Below are positions 1-7,621 of a DNA stretch of 30,663 nucleotides, in pieces. Where the stretch lies: positions 1-30,663 of the forward strand of contig CAITSH010000154.1 of assembly GCA_903895005.1 (NCBI GenBank), given 5' to 3'. Numbering within the stretch: position 1 is the first letter of the stretch; every line of letters starts with the position of its first letter. Origin of the DNA: an uncultured Pseudomonadota bacterium (GTDB lineage: Bacteria > Pseudomonadota > Gammaproteobacteria > Burkholderiales > SG8-39). The notes below the pieces were generated by a model that was not told the DNA's origin, did no database searches, and saw only the letters and a list, made by a program, of their open reading frames with translations. A program made the position numbers and the translations under genes.

Positions 1-114
1 AGGGTAAGTTGTTAAGTCAGGCTTATGAAGTCTGCCATAAATATGATTGGATGTTTATCGCCTTCGGGTTGATGCTGGCGTCCCGTTCAGAAAACCAAAA
101 ATCAGGAGAAATGC
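1..114. other. Upstream leader, no gene seen
   Basis: No convincing coding sequence was found in these bases. They are more AT-rich than the genes that follow, as expected for a promoter region, but no -35/-10 pair with good spacing could be called. The only clear signal is the Shine-Dalgarno AGGAG at 104-108 serving the ATG at 115. The ATG at 111 is in another frame and soon hits a stop. Confidence 0.5.
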
Positions 115-1179
115 ATGGATGTCCTCGTTCTGCCGGGTGACGGTATCGGTCCGGAAATCACCGAGGCAAGCCTCGCGGTGCTCGATCGTGCCAACGCCAA
201 ATTCGGCCTCGGACTGAAGTGGCAGCATGATGAAATCGGTTTTGCGGCGCTAAAAAAAGAAGGCACAACCATGCCGCCGCGCATTCTGGATATTGCACGG
301 CAGTGCGCCGGCGTGATTCTCGGGCCGGTATCGCATCTTGATTACCCGCCGCGTGAGCAGGGCGGGATCAACCCGTCGGGCGCGTTTCGCGTGCAGCTGG
401 ATCTTTACGCCAACATCCGGCCGGCCAAGTCGCGCCTCGGCGTCGGTCTTACCGGCAAGCCGGTGGACATGATCATTTTCCGCGAATGCACCGAGGGTTT
501 TTACGCCGATCGCAACATGCACATGGGTATAGGCGAGTTCATGCCGACCGAGGACATGACCATGGCGGTGCGGCGCATCACCGCAAAGTGTTGCGAGCGC
601 ATCGCGCGCCGCGCCTTCGAAGCCGCTTCGGCGCCGGGCCGGCGAAAGAAAGTGACCGCCGTACACAAGGCCAACGTGCTGAAAATTTCCGACGGACTGT
701 TCTTGCGCGAGGTGCGCAAGGTGGCAAAGGAGTTCCCCGACGTGCAGTTGGAGGAGACGATTGTCGATGCGATGGCGGCGCTGATTTTGCGCGACCCGAT
801 GCGCTTTGACGTGATTGTCACCACCAACATGTTTGGCGACATTCTGTCGGACGAGGCCTCCGAGCTGTCCGGCAGCCTGGGTCTTGCCGGCTCGACCAAC
901 GCCGGTGACAAGCTGTGCGTGGCTCAGGCGCAGCACGGTTCCGCCCCGGACATCGCCGGGCAGGACAAGGCCAACCCGACCTCGTTGATCCTGTCGGCCG
1001 CCATGATGCTCGAGTGGATGGGTATCCATCACAAATCCAAGCCGCTGCTCAATGCGGCGGCCGCGGTCGAAAAGGCGGTCGATGAAGTGCTGCAGGACAA
1101 GGACAGCCGCACCGCCGACCTTGGCGGCAAGCAGGGGACGCGCGCGTTCGCGAAGCTGGTGGCCGACCGGATCGGTTGA
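115..1179 (+). CDS. Isopropylmalate/isocitrate/tartrate dehydrogenase-family protein
   Basis: This is a 354-residue NAD-dependent dehydrogenase of the beta-decarboxylating family, which oxidises a 2-hydroxyacid carrying a neighbouring carboxylate and often releases CO2. Visible family signatures are LPGDGIGPEIT near the N-terminus, LDLYANIRP around residues 95-103, AVHKANVLKISDG with the catalytic-type lysine, TTNMFGDILSDEASELSG with the metal-binding aspartates, and HGSAPDIAGQ near residue 275. The Asp-Ile in that last motif is the NAD-type, not NADP-type, arrangement. Length is normal for the family. The start at 115 is fixed by AGGAG six bases upstream. It heads a carboxylate-catabolic operon and no other leucine-biosynthesis gene is nearby, so a catabolic role on a malate- or tartrate-like acid is more likely than LeuB. 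The exact substrate is inferred only at this level. Confidence 0.9.
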   Translation: MDVLVLPGDGIGPEITEASLAVLDRANAKFGLGLKWQHDEIGFAALKKEGTTMPPRILDIARQCAGVILGPVSHLDYPPREQGGINPSGAFRVQLDLYANIRPAKSRLGVGLTGKPVDMIIFRECTEGFYADRNMHMGIGEFMPTEDMTMAVRRITAKCCERIARRAFEAASAPGRRKKVTAVHKANVLKISDGLFLREVRKVAKEFPDVQLEETIVDAMAALILRDPMRFDVIVTTNMFGDILSDEASELSGSLGLAGSTNAGDKLCVAQAQHGSAPDIAGQDKANPTSLILSAAMMLEWMGIHHKSKPLLNAAAAVEKAVDEVLQDKDSRTADLGGKQGTRAFAKLVADRIG

Positions 1180-1255
1180 CCGTGCGCGATATTCCACACG
1201 ATTCAGGTATTGCGGATGTCCGGCGCGAAGACGCCGGCGACCGGACAGATAATTC

Positions 1256-1261
1256 AAGGAG
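1256..1261 (+). promoter_or_regulatory. Shine-Dalgarno that decides the AtuA start
   Basis: AAGGAG directly abuts an ATG at 1262 and lies six bases before a second in-frame ATG at 1268. Only the second has usable spacing, so translation most likely begins at 1268. Confidence 0.7.
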
Positions 1262-1267
1262 ATGGAA

Positions 1268-2620
1268 ATGAGTAGAACCAAAACGCTGCGCATCGGTTCG
1301 GGCGCGGGCACTTCGGATGACCGCATGGTGCCGGCGCTCGAGCTGGCGGAACGCGGCGACATTGATTACCTCGTGTTCGAATGCCTCGCCGAGCGCACCG
1401 TGGCGCGGGAAAACCAGTCGCGTGTCAAAGACCCGGAAAAGGGCTACACGCCGTCGCTGCACGAGCGGCTGCGCATGATCCTGCCCACGTGCATGAAAAA
1501 AGGCATCCGCATCGTCAGCAACATGGGTGCGGCCAACCCCTTGGGCGGCGCGCGCGCCGCGCGCCGCGAGGCCAAAGACCTCGGCCTTGGCGACATGCCG
1601 GTCGCGGTGGTGCTGGGCGACGATGTCACCGAGATCGTGCGCGGCATGCCGCAGTTGAAGCTGATGGAAAACGGCGAGCCGCTGGAGTCGTTGCTGCCCA
1701 AGCTGGCATCGGCCAACGCCTACCTTGGTGCCGATCTGGTGAGTGCAGCCCTGGACAAGGGCACGCCCATGGTGATGACCGGGCGCGTCGCCGACCCGTC
1801 GCTGTTTCTTGCGCCGATGATGCACGAGTTCCGCTGGTCCTACGATGATTACGTGAAGCTCGCGCAAGGCACGGCCGCCGGCCACCTGCTCGAGTGCACC
1901 GCCTCGGTCACCGGCGGCTGTTTTGGCTGGCCGGGCGTGAAGGATGTGCCCGACCTTGCCAACAACGGCTTTCCGTTTGCCGACGTCACGCCCGACGGTG
2001 GCATTGTGATCAGCAAGACACCGGGATCGGGCGGGTTGCTCAACGTGATGACCTGCACGGAGCAACTCATCTATGAAATGCACGACCCCAGGGCCTACAT
2101 CACGCCCGACTGCGTGCTCGACATCACGGAACTCAAATTCACGCAGGAGACGGCCGACCGAGTGCGTGTTGAACGCGCGATTGCGCGGCCGCGCACCGAC
2201 ACGCTGAAAGTCACCGTCGGTTACGCCGACGGCTACATCGGCGAGGGCGAGGTTTCGTACGGCGGCATAGGCGCGGTGGCGCGCGCAAAATGGGCGGCCG
2301 AAATCATCCAGGAGCGCTTGCGTAATCGCGGCTTCAAGTACGAGGATTTCCGCGTTGACCTGATCGGCATGACCAGCCTGCACGGGGACAACGGCAGCCG
2401 CCCCGAGCCCTATGAAGTGCGGCTGCGTCTCGCCGGCCGCGCCAATGACAAAAAGGCCGCGCATGCGGTGGGCTTCGAGACGCGCGCCATGCACATGCAC
2501 GGCCCCGGCGGCTCGGGCGGTGCCTGCGAGCCGCGGGTCAAGGACGTGCTGGCGGTGAAGTCGGTGCTGTTGCCGCGGCACTTCGTGAAAACGGAAATCG
2601 TTGTGGAGGGCGGAAAATGA
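1268..2620 (+). CDS. AtuA-family protein (DUF1446)
   Basis: A 450-residue protein matching the acyclic terpene utilization AtuA family, recognised from the N-terminal LRIGSGAGTSDDR segment, the following LVFECLAERT stretch, the IVSNMGAANP motif and the glycine-rich GPGGSGGACEP near the C-terminus. AtuA is required for citronellol/geraniol growth in Pseudomonas, but its reaction is not established. Homologues also occur in carboxylate operons like this one. Many family members carry a C-terminal ferredoxin-like domain. Here the protein stops before it, and the next gene supplies it as a separate chain starting in the four-base ATGA overlap. The two products are therefore probably translated together and form a complex. 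No geranyl-CoA carboxylase genes lie nearby, so a terpene role is not supported here. The start at 1268 is preferred over 1262 because of Shine-Dalgarno spacing. Confidence 0.88.
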   Translation: MSRTKTLRIGSGAGTSDDRMVPALELAERGDIDYLVFECLAERTVARENQSRVKDPEKGYTPSLHERLRMILPTCMKKGIRIVSNMGAANPLGGARAARREAKDLGLGDMPVAVVLGDDVTEIVRGMPQLKLMENGEPLESLLPKLASANAYLGADLVSAALDKGTPMVMTGRVADPSLFLAPMMHEFRWSYDDYVKLAQGTAAGHLLECTASVTGGCFGWPGVKDVPDLANNGFPFADVTPDGGIVISKTPGSGGLLNVMTCTEQLIYEMHDPRAYITPDCVLDITELKFTQETADRVRVERAIARPRTDTLKVTVGYADGYIGEGEVSYGGIGAVARAKWAAEIIQERLRNRGFKYEDFRVDLIGMTSLHGDNGSRPEPYEVRLRLAGRANDKKAAHAVGFETRAMHMHGPGGSGGACEPRVKDVLAVKSVLLPRHFVKTEIVVEGGK

Positions 2621-2946
2621 GCAGCGTGCGTGTGTTTGACCTGGCCCACAGCCGTACCGGCGACAAGGGCAACACTTCCAACATCTCGGTCATCTGCTAT
2701 GACGACCAGGACTGGGACTTCCTGCAGCGCGAGCTGACCGAGGCGCGCGTGCTCGATGCCTACAAGCTCATCGCCAAGGGACCGGTGAAGCGTCATGAGA
2801 TCCGCAACCTGAAGGCGTTCAACTTCGTGCTTGAGAATGCGCTGGGCGGCGGCGTGACCATTTCGCTCGCGCAGGACATCCACGGCAAAAGCCTGTGCAA
2901 TGTCATGCTGGCGATTGAACTGCCGAACTATCCGGGCAAAAAATAG
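2617..2946 (+). CDS. AtuA-associated small protein (ferredoxin-like fold domain)
   Basis: A 109-residue protein that resembles the C-terminal domain of longer AtuA proteins, here encoded on its own. Recognisable features are the N-terminal LAHSRTGDKGNTSNISV stretch and the later LGGGVTISLAQDIHGKS segment. There are no cysteine clusters, so the ferredoxin-like description refers to fold only and not to an iron-sulfur centre. Its ATG overlaps the stop of the AtuA gene, and GGAGG at 2605-2609 serves it, which indicates coupled expression and probably a two-subunit enzyme or carrier. The function of the family is unknown. Assignment rests on sequence resemblance and adjacency. Confidence 0.8.
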   Translation: MSSVRVFDLAHSRTGDKGNTSNISVICYDDQDWDFLQRELTEARVLDAYKLIAKGPVKRHEIRNLKAFNFVLENALGGGVTISLAQDIHGKSLCNVMLAIELPNYPGKK

Positions 2947-2982
2947 GCGGCTCGCCGCCCCAACAGGAACACGGAGACAGAC

Positions 2983-3903
2983 ATGGGCTTTTTCGCACCA
3001 CCTGACTTGATCAAGACCGAAGTATTTGCCGAAGTACCCAAGGCACTGCAGAAAACCAGCATGCCCGCCGAGCGCATCGCCGCCGGCAAGAGCATCGTAG
3101 CCGCCGGTTCCTTCCTCGAAGGCCCGACCTTTGATCGCGAAGGGTATCTGTGGTGCGTGGATATTCCCTACGGGCGTATTTTCCGCGTGTCGCCCAAGGG
3201 CGAATTCGAGCTGGTGCTCGAATATGACGGCGAACCCAACGGCCTGGTCATCCATAAGGACGGTCGCATTCTCGTCGCCGACCATAAGTACGGCATCATG
3301 CTGCTCGACACCAAGGCATCCAAACTAACGCCCTATGTGACGCGCTATCACCAGCAGGGTTTCAAGGGCGTCAACGATCTTACCTATGCACTCAACGGTG
3401 ATTTGTATTTCACCGACCAGGGGCAAAGCGATCTCGCCGATCCCACCGGTTGCGTCTATCGCCACACCGCCTCAGGCCTGACACAGCTGATCGCGAGTAA
3501 CGTCGCCAGCCCCAACGGCCTGGTGCTTGATGGCGCGGGCAAGACGCTTTATGTCGCGGTGACCCGCGCCAATGCGGTGTGGCGCATGCCGTTTGCGCCC
3601 GACGGGACCGTGGTGCGCATGGGCCTGCAAATCCAGTTGTCCGGCGGACGCGGCCCGGACGGCATGGCCATAGACGAGAACGACGGCCTTGCCGTGGCAC
3701 ACCCTGACATGGGTGCCGTGTGGATATTCAACCACCGCGGTGAGCCGGCTTATCGCGTGCAAACCTGCAAGAGCGATGTGCTGACCAATCTTTGCTACGG
3801 CGGGCCGGATCGCAAGACCATGTTTATCACCGACGCGGGCAGCGGCTGCATCCTGAGCGCGCGCGTGCCGGTCGCCGGCCGCGTCCTGTATTCACACCTG
3901 TAA
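2983..3903 (+). CDS. SMP-30/gluconolactonase/LRE-family protein
   Basis: A 306-residue six-bladed beta-propeller hydrolase of the SMP-30/gluconolactonase family, enzymes that usually open sugar-acid lactones with a divalent metal. Visible metal-site motifs in order are LEGPTF (Glu46), the GVNDL and SPNGL asparagine motifs, and GPDGMAID with the conserved aspartate. Repeated blade motifs such as GYLWCVD, GDLYFTD and KTLYVAV are also present. No signal peptide is visible, so it is probably cytoplasmic. GGAG at 2973-2976 lies six bases before the ATG. In this operon it may hydrolyse a lactone formed from or feeding the hydroxy-acid intermediates handled by its neighbours. The substrate is not deducible. 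Confidence 0.87.
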   Translation: MGFFAPPDLIKTEVFAEVPKALQKTSMPAERIAAGKSIVAAGSFLEGPTFDREGYLWCVDIPYGRIFRVSPKGEFELVLEYDGEPNGLVIHKDGRILVADHKYGIMLLDTKASKLTPYVTRYHQQGFKGVNDLTYALNGDLYFTDQGQSDLADPTGCVYRHTASGLTQLIASNVASPNGLVLDGAGKTLYVAVTRANAVWRMPFAPDGTVVRMGLQIQLSGGRGPDGMAIDENDGLAVAHPDMGAVWIFNHRGEPAYRVQTCKSDVLTNLCYGGPDRKTMFITDAGSGCILSARVPVAGRVLYSHL

Positions 3904-3924
3904 CCTGAAACCGGGGCGCCCACC

Positions 3925-4869
3925 ATGAGCCGATTCAAGGTCTATGTTCTCGACGTTTTCCATCCTGCGGGAATCGATTTTCTGAAGCAGCACGCCGACG
4001 TGATCCCTTACGATGATCCGCGCATGGCCAACTGGCACGAGGATGCGGACGGCGTGATGGTGCGCATGCGGCCGCTCACAGCCGGGGATTTCGCCAAGGC
4101 AAAAAAGCTCAAGGTCGTGGCCAAGCAGGGCGTTGGCGTGAACACCATAGACATCAAGGCGGCCAAGGCGCGCGGCATCACCGTGTGCAACAACCCGGGC
4201 GTCAACAGCGAGGCCGTGGCGGAACTGGCACTGGCGATGGCGCTCAACCTCGGGCGGCGCGTCTCGGAGATGGACCGCGTGCTGCGCTCGGGCGCGAACA
4301 TGGATCGCAACAACTACCTGGGCCTGGAGACCTGGGGCAAGACCGTCGGCGTGGTCGGCATGGGCAACATCGGCACGCTGATCGCGCGCAAGTACGTCGG
4401 TGCCTTTAACGCGAAAATTCTCGCGTATGACCCCTATGTGCCGGCCGAACGCTGGTCCGACCTGCCTCACGAGCGCGTGGCATCGCTCGAGGCGATGCTG
4501 CCGCGGGTTGATATCCTGACCCTGCATGTGCCCCTGACCGAAGAGACGACCCACATGATCGGAAAGGCGCAACTGGCGATGATGAAGCCCGTTGCCATCG
4601 TCATCAACCCGTCGCGCGGAGGGATCGTGCACGAGGGTGCCCTCCATGACGCGCTCAAGGCCGGCAAACTGTTTGGTGCCGGGCTCGATGTGTGGGAGGA
4701 GGTTGAGCCGCCGCCGGCGAGCCACCCCTTGCTGTCGCTGCCCAACGTGATCGCCACGCCGCATGCGGCCGGTGGCACGCGCGAGACCCAGGAAAAAAGC
4801 TCGCTGCGCGTGGGTGAGCAGATGTGGCATGTCCTGAATGGCGGCGAACCCGCCAGCCGGATCGTCTGA
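3925..4869 (+). CDS. D-isomer-specific 2-hydroxyacid dehydrogenase
   Basis: A 314-residue NAD(P)-dependent dehydrogenase that interconverts a 2-hydroxyacid and a 2-oxoacid. The nucleotide-binding Rossmann motif GMGNIG is at 145-150, followed by Asp169 at the end of the second strand (ILAYDP), which favours NAD over NADP. The catalytic triad is visible as Arg231 (NPSRGG), Glu261 (in the WEEVEPPP segment, one residue longer than the usual spacing) and His280 (ATPHAAGG). The substrate-loop motif KQGVGVNTID is at 68-76. Length is typical of the phosphoglycerate/glyoxylate/hydroxypyruvate dehydrogenase group. The Shine-Dalgarno is weak, so expression may depend on read-through of ribosomes from the upstream gene. 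The specific hydroxyacid is unknown. Biosynthetic SerA is unlikely because the ACT domain is missing and the context is catabolic. Confidence 0.9.
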   Translation: MSRFKVYVLDVFHPAGIDFLKQHADVIPYDDPRMANWHEDADGVMVRMRPLTAGDFAKAKKLKVVAKQGVGVNTIDIKAAKARGITVCNNPGVNSEAVAELALAMALNLGRRVSEMDRVLRSGANMDRNNYLGLETWGKTVGVVGMGNIGTLIARKYVGAFNAKILAYDPYVPAERWSDLPHERVASLEAMLPRVDILTLHVPLTEETTHMIGKAQLAMMKPVAIVINPSRGGIVHEGALHDALKAGKLFGAGLDVWEEVEPPPASHPLLSLPNVIATPHAAGGTRETQEKSSLRVGEQMWHVLNGGEPASRIV

Positions 4870-4911
4870 CCATTTTCCCGGAGCATTCCGGAATCCACAA
4901 AGGAGTAACGC

Positions 4912-5709
4912 ATGTCCAATCCCGTATTCATCCCCAATCCGGTCATGGACCGCATGAAAGCCGGGCAGCCGGCGCTCGGCATGACGGTGCGCATGGGCCA
5001 TTCGGGCGATATCGTGCGTATCGCCAAGGCCACGGGTCATGATTTTATTTTTATCGACGTGCAGCATTCGCTGTACAACCTCGAGACGATCGGCCACATG
5101 GCGCAAATCGCGCTGGCCTGCGGCATCGCACCGATGGTGCGCGTGCGCAGCGTCAATGACGCCAATGTGTCGAATTACCTCGACAACGGCGTCACCGGCA
5201 TCATTTTCCCCGACGTGAATACCGCCGCCGATGCGCAGCGCGGCGTTGATGCGGCAAAATTCGGCCCGGTCGGCAAGCGCTCGGTGTGCGGCGGTTACCC
5301 GCATTTCGACTACCGTTCCGTTCCCCTGACGCAAAGCGTGCCGGCGCTCAACGACGCGGCGATGGTGGTGTGCATGATCGAGACGGTGGAGGGACTCAAC
5401 AACGTCGAGGCCATCGCCGCGGTAAAGGGCGTCGACGTGATCCATGTCGGCAGCAACGACCTGCTGGTCAACATGGGCAAGCCGGGCAAGTTCGATGATC
5501 CGGAAATCGTTGCGGCGCAGGAACGGTGTATTGCCGCCGCCAAAGCGCATGGCAAGTTTGCCGGAATAGGCGGCAATCGTGATGTCGAGCGCCAGGCTGC
5601 AGCGGTGCGCAAGGGCTGCCTGTATGTGACGACCCAGACCGATATCGGTTTTCTCGCCGCGGCGGCCGGTGCGTGGACCAAGGGCGTCAGGGACGCGTTG
5701 CAAAAATAA
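4912..5709 (+). CDS. HpcH/HpaI-family aldolase (first copy)
   Basis: A 265-residue class II pyruvate-type aldolase of the HpcH/HpaI family, which cleaves 4-hydroxy-2-oxoacids to pyruvate plus an aldehyde or oxoacid. By comparison with the family, Asp49 and His52 (FIDVQHS) form the catalytic base pair, an arginine in MVRVRS (77 or 79) binds the substrate carboxylate, and Glu157 (MIETVEG) and Asp183 (VGSNDLLVNMG) bind the divalent metal. The usual GPADLS motif is replaced by GSNDLL. AAAGGAG at 4899-4905 gives a strong start. It is clearly a paralogue of the aldolase at 6818-7621, with one Bug receptor gene between the two. It probably carries out the carbon-carbon cleavage step of the pathway. 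The aldehyde partner cannot be read from sequence. Confidence 0.9.
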   Translation: MSNPVFIPNPVMDRMKAGQPALGMTVRMGHSGDIVRIAKATGHDFIFIDVQHSLYNLETIGHMAQIALACGIAPMVRVRSVNDANVSNYLDNGVTGIIFPDVNTAADAQRGVDAAKFGPVGKRSVCGGYPHFDYRSVPLTQSVPALNDAAMVVCMIETVEGLNNVEAIAAVKGVDVIHVGSNDLLVNMGKPGKFDDPEIVAAQERCIAAAKAHGKFAGIGGNRDVERQAAAVRKGCLYVTTQTDIGFLAAAAGAWTKGVRDALQK

Positions 5710-5775
5710 CAAGCGCCAAGCCGGCGGCAGGGCCGGCGGGCGAGGGCCGATTGGCTTCATTCACACGGAGGCATC

Positions 5776-6744
5776 ATGAAATTGTTCCACAGGGTTATCG
5801 CTGGTCTGCTGCTCGCTTGTGCTGCTTGTGCCGCCTTGGCGCAGGGCAGCTTTCCGTCCAAGCCGATACGCATCATTGTCGGCGCGCCGCCCGGGGGCGC
5901 CAACGACACCATCGCCCGGCTTGTCGCGCAAAAAATGGACGGGTTGGGCCAGCCGGTCATCGTGGAGAACCGCACCGGTGCGGCGCAAATGATCGCCGCG
6001 GAAATGGTCGCCAAGTCGGCCCCGGACGGGACGACACTGTTGATCGCGAGCCAGACCATCCTTGCAGTGGTCCCCGTCATCAACAAGGTCACGAGCTTCG
6101 ATCCGCTGCGGGACTTTGCCGGTGTGACGCTTATCGGCAGCACGCCGCTGGTTCTGGTGGTCAATCCGGCGATGCCGGCGAACACACTCAAGGAACTGGT
6201 CGCGCTGGCCAAGTCCAAACCGGGCGAGATCAATTTCGGCTCGGGTGGCGTCGGAACCACGCCGCACATGGCGGGGGAATTGTTTGCCATGATGGCCGGG
6301 ATCAAGCTGCAGAACATCTCATACAAGGGAGAGCAGCCGGCGCTCACGGACATACTCGGCGGGCAGTTGCCGATGATGTTCTCCAACGTGTCCGCGGCGA
6401 TGCCTTTGGTGAAGTCGGGAAAGTTGCGCGGTCTCGCCGTCACGAGCGCTGCGCGCATCGATGCGGCCCCCGGCCTCCCGACCATGGCCGAGGCCGGGAT
6501 CGCCGGTTACGAAACCGCGACCTGGCTGGGTATCGTCGCGCCGTCCGCAACGCCGCGCGATGTGGTGGCGCGCCTCAACGCCGAGTTCCAGCGCGTGATG
6601 GCATTGCCTGACGTGAAGGAAAAACTTGTCGCGCAGGGCCTGACCCTGGCCTCGGGCACGCCGGATCAATTCAGCGCCTACATCCGCTCGGAACACGCCA
6701 AATGGAGCAAGCTGATCCGCGACGCCGGCATCAAGGCCGAATGA
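5776..6744 (+). CDS. Bug/TctC-family periplasmic substrate-binding protein (1)
   Basis: A 322-residue extracytoplasmic solute receptor of the Bug family, the binding component of tripartite tricarboxylate transporters, which typically binds carboxylates in the periplasm. A Sec signal peptide covers residues 1-22, with likely cleavage after ALA. The mature protein begins with the family hallmark FPSKPIRIIVGAPPGG, followed by DGTTLL, SYKGEQPAL, the GLPTMAEAGIAGYE motif, and the C-terminal KWSKLIRDAGIKAE tail shared by the other three receptors here. GGAGG at 5767-5771 serves the ATG. No TctA or TctB membrane subunit is encoded nearby, so it must work with a distant transporter or act as a sensor. 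Its position between the two aldolase genes suggests a ligand related to their pathway. Confidence 0.93.
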   Translation: MKLFHRVIAGLLLACAACAALAQGSFPSKPIRIIVGAPPGGANDTIARLVAQKMDGLGQPVIVENRTGAAQMIAAEMVAKSAPDGTTLLIASQTILAVVPVINKVTSFDPLRDFAGVTLIGSTPLVLVVNPAMPANTLKELVALAKSKPGEINFGSGGVGTTPHMAGELFAMMAGIKLQNISYKGEQPALTDILGGQLPMMFSNVSAAMPLVKSGKLRGLAVTSAARIDAAPGLPTMAEAGIAGYETATWLGIVAPSATPRDVVARLNAEFQRVMALPDVKEKLVAQGLTLASGTPDQFSAYIRSEHAKWSKLIRDAGIKAE

Positions 6745-6817
6745 TTCTGCGCCGGCGTTCAACGCAACGCGGCAAAACACAACATCACCAAACCGCAGTG
6801 AACAAGGGAGTCAGGAC

Positions 6818-7621
6818 ATGGCAGTGGAACTGAAGGACATCGTGCGCAACAAACTCAAGGAAAAGCTTGCGCGTGGTGAAGTGGCGTCGTCCATGACGGT
6901 TCGCCTGGTGCGCACCATAGAAATCGCGCATATCGCGCGCACCGCGGGCTTTGACTCGCTCTATGTGGATATCGAGCACAACAGCTTTTCCTTTGACGCG
7001 GCGGGGCAGATCTGCATGGCGGCAATGGAAATGGGCGTCACGCCGCTGGTACGCGTGCCAACGCGCCGGGCCGAGCATGTTTCCCGCGTGCTGGATGGTG
7101 GCGCACAGGGGGTCATTGCGCCGCATATCCGCTCGGCGGTCGAAGCCGAAGAGGTGGTGGCCGCTGCGAAGTTCCCGCCTTTTGGCGAGCGTTCCGCGTC
7201 GGGCGGCCTGCCGCACCTGCAGTACCGCAGCTTTCCGGTCGCCGAGGCGAACAAGGCGCTTAATGACGCGACTATCGTCATGGTGCAATTCGAGACCGCC
7301 GATGCGCTGGAACGCGCTGACGAGATCATGGCCGTAGAGGGCGTCGACATGGTGATGATTGGTGCCAATGACCTTATGGCGGATATGGGCATTCCGGGGC
7401 AGTACGACCACCAACTCGTGAAGGACGCGTATGCCACCGCCATCGCCGCCTGTCGCAAGCATGGCAAACATTGCGGCGTCGGTGGCCTCGCTTCACGCCC
7501 GGACCTGGTTGCGGAATTCGTGAAAATGGGCGCGCGTTACGTGTCGACCGGAACCGATCTGAACTTCCTGCTCGCTTCCGCGACGCAAAAAGCCAGGCAG
7601 GTGCGGGACATCGCGCCATGA
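6818..7621 (+). CDS. HpcH/HpaI-family aldolase (second copy)
   Basis: A 267-residue paralogue of the aldolase at 4912-5709. The catalytic Asp51 and His54 lie in VDIEHN, which is closer to the classical HpaI D-x-E-H motif than the first copy. The carboxylate-binding arginine is at 79 (LVRVPT), and the metal ligands are Glu159 (VQFETAD) and Asp185 (IGANDLMADMG). The conserved GERSASGG and YRSFP segments align with GKRSVCGG and YRSVP in the first copy. Its stop overlaps the next gene's ATG (ATGA at 7618-7621), which indicates translational coupling to the amidohydrolase. The two aldolases may differ in the aldehyde accepted, act on stereoisomers, or form a hetero-oligomer. None of these can be separated from sequence alone. 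Confidence 0.9.
   Translation: MAVELKDIVRNKLKEKLARGEVASSMTVRLVRTIEIAHIARTAGFDSLYVDIEHNSFSFDAAGQICMAAMEMGVTPLVRVPTRRAEHVSRVLDGGAQGVIAPHIRSAVEAEEVVAAAKFPPFGERSASGGLPHLQYRSFPVAEANKALNDATIVMVQFETADALERADEIMAVEGVDMVMIGANDLMADMGIPGQYDHQLVKDAYATAIAACRKHGKHCGVGGLASRPDLVAEFVKMGARYVSTGTDLNFLLASATQKARQVRDIAP

Noticed and set aside
1..45. Possible -35/-10 promoter (TTGTTA with CATAAA) before the first gene
   Set aside because: Spacing is about 21 bases, outside the normal range, and the upstream gene is not visible, so the call cannot be supported.
1049..2581. Minus-strand open frame of 510 codons
   Set aside because: It is antisense to the AtuA gene with a low-complexity His/Arg/Gly-rich product and no recognisable motif.
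3892..5760. Long minus-strand open frame of 622 codons
   Set aside because: It lies opposite two well-identified genes (2-hydroxyacid dehydrogenase and HpcH aldolase). Its translation is rich in His, Arg and Ala with no domain, as expected of the mirror frame of high-GC genes.
5673..6611. Plus-strand open frame of 312 codons overlapping the first Bug receptor
   Set aside because: It is a frame-shifted shadow of the receptor gene. It lacks a signal peptide and any family motif.
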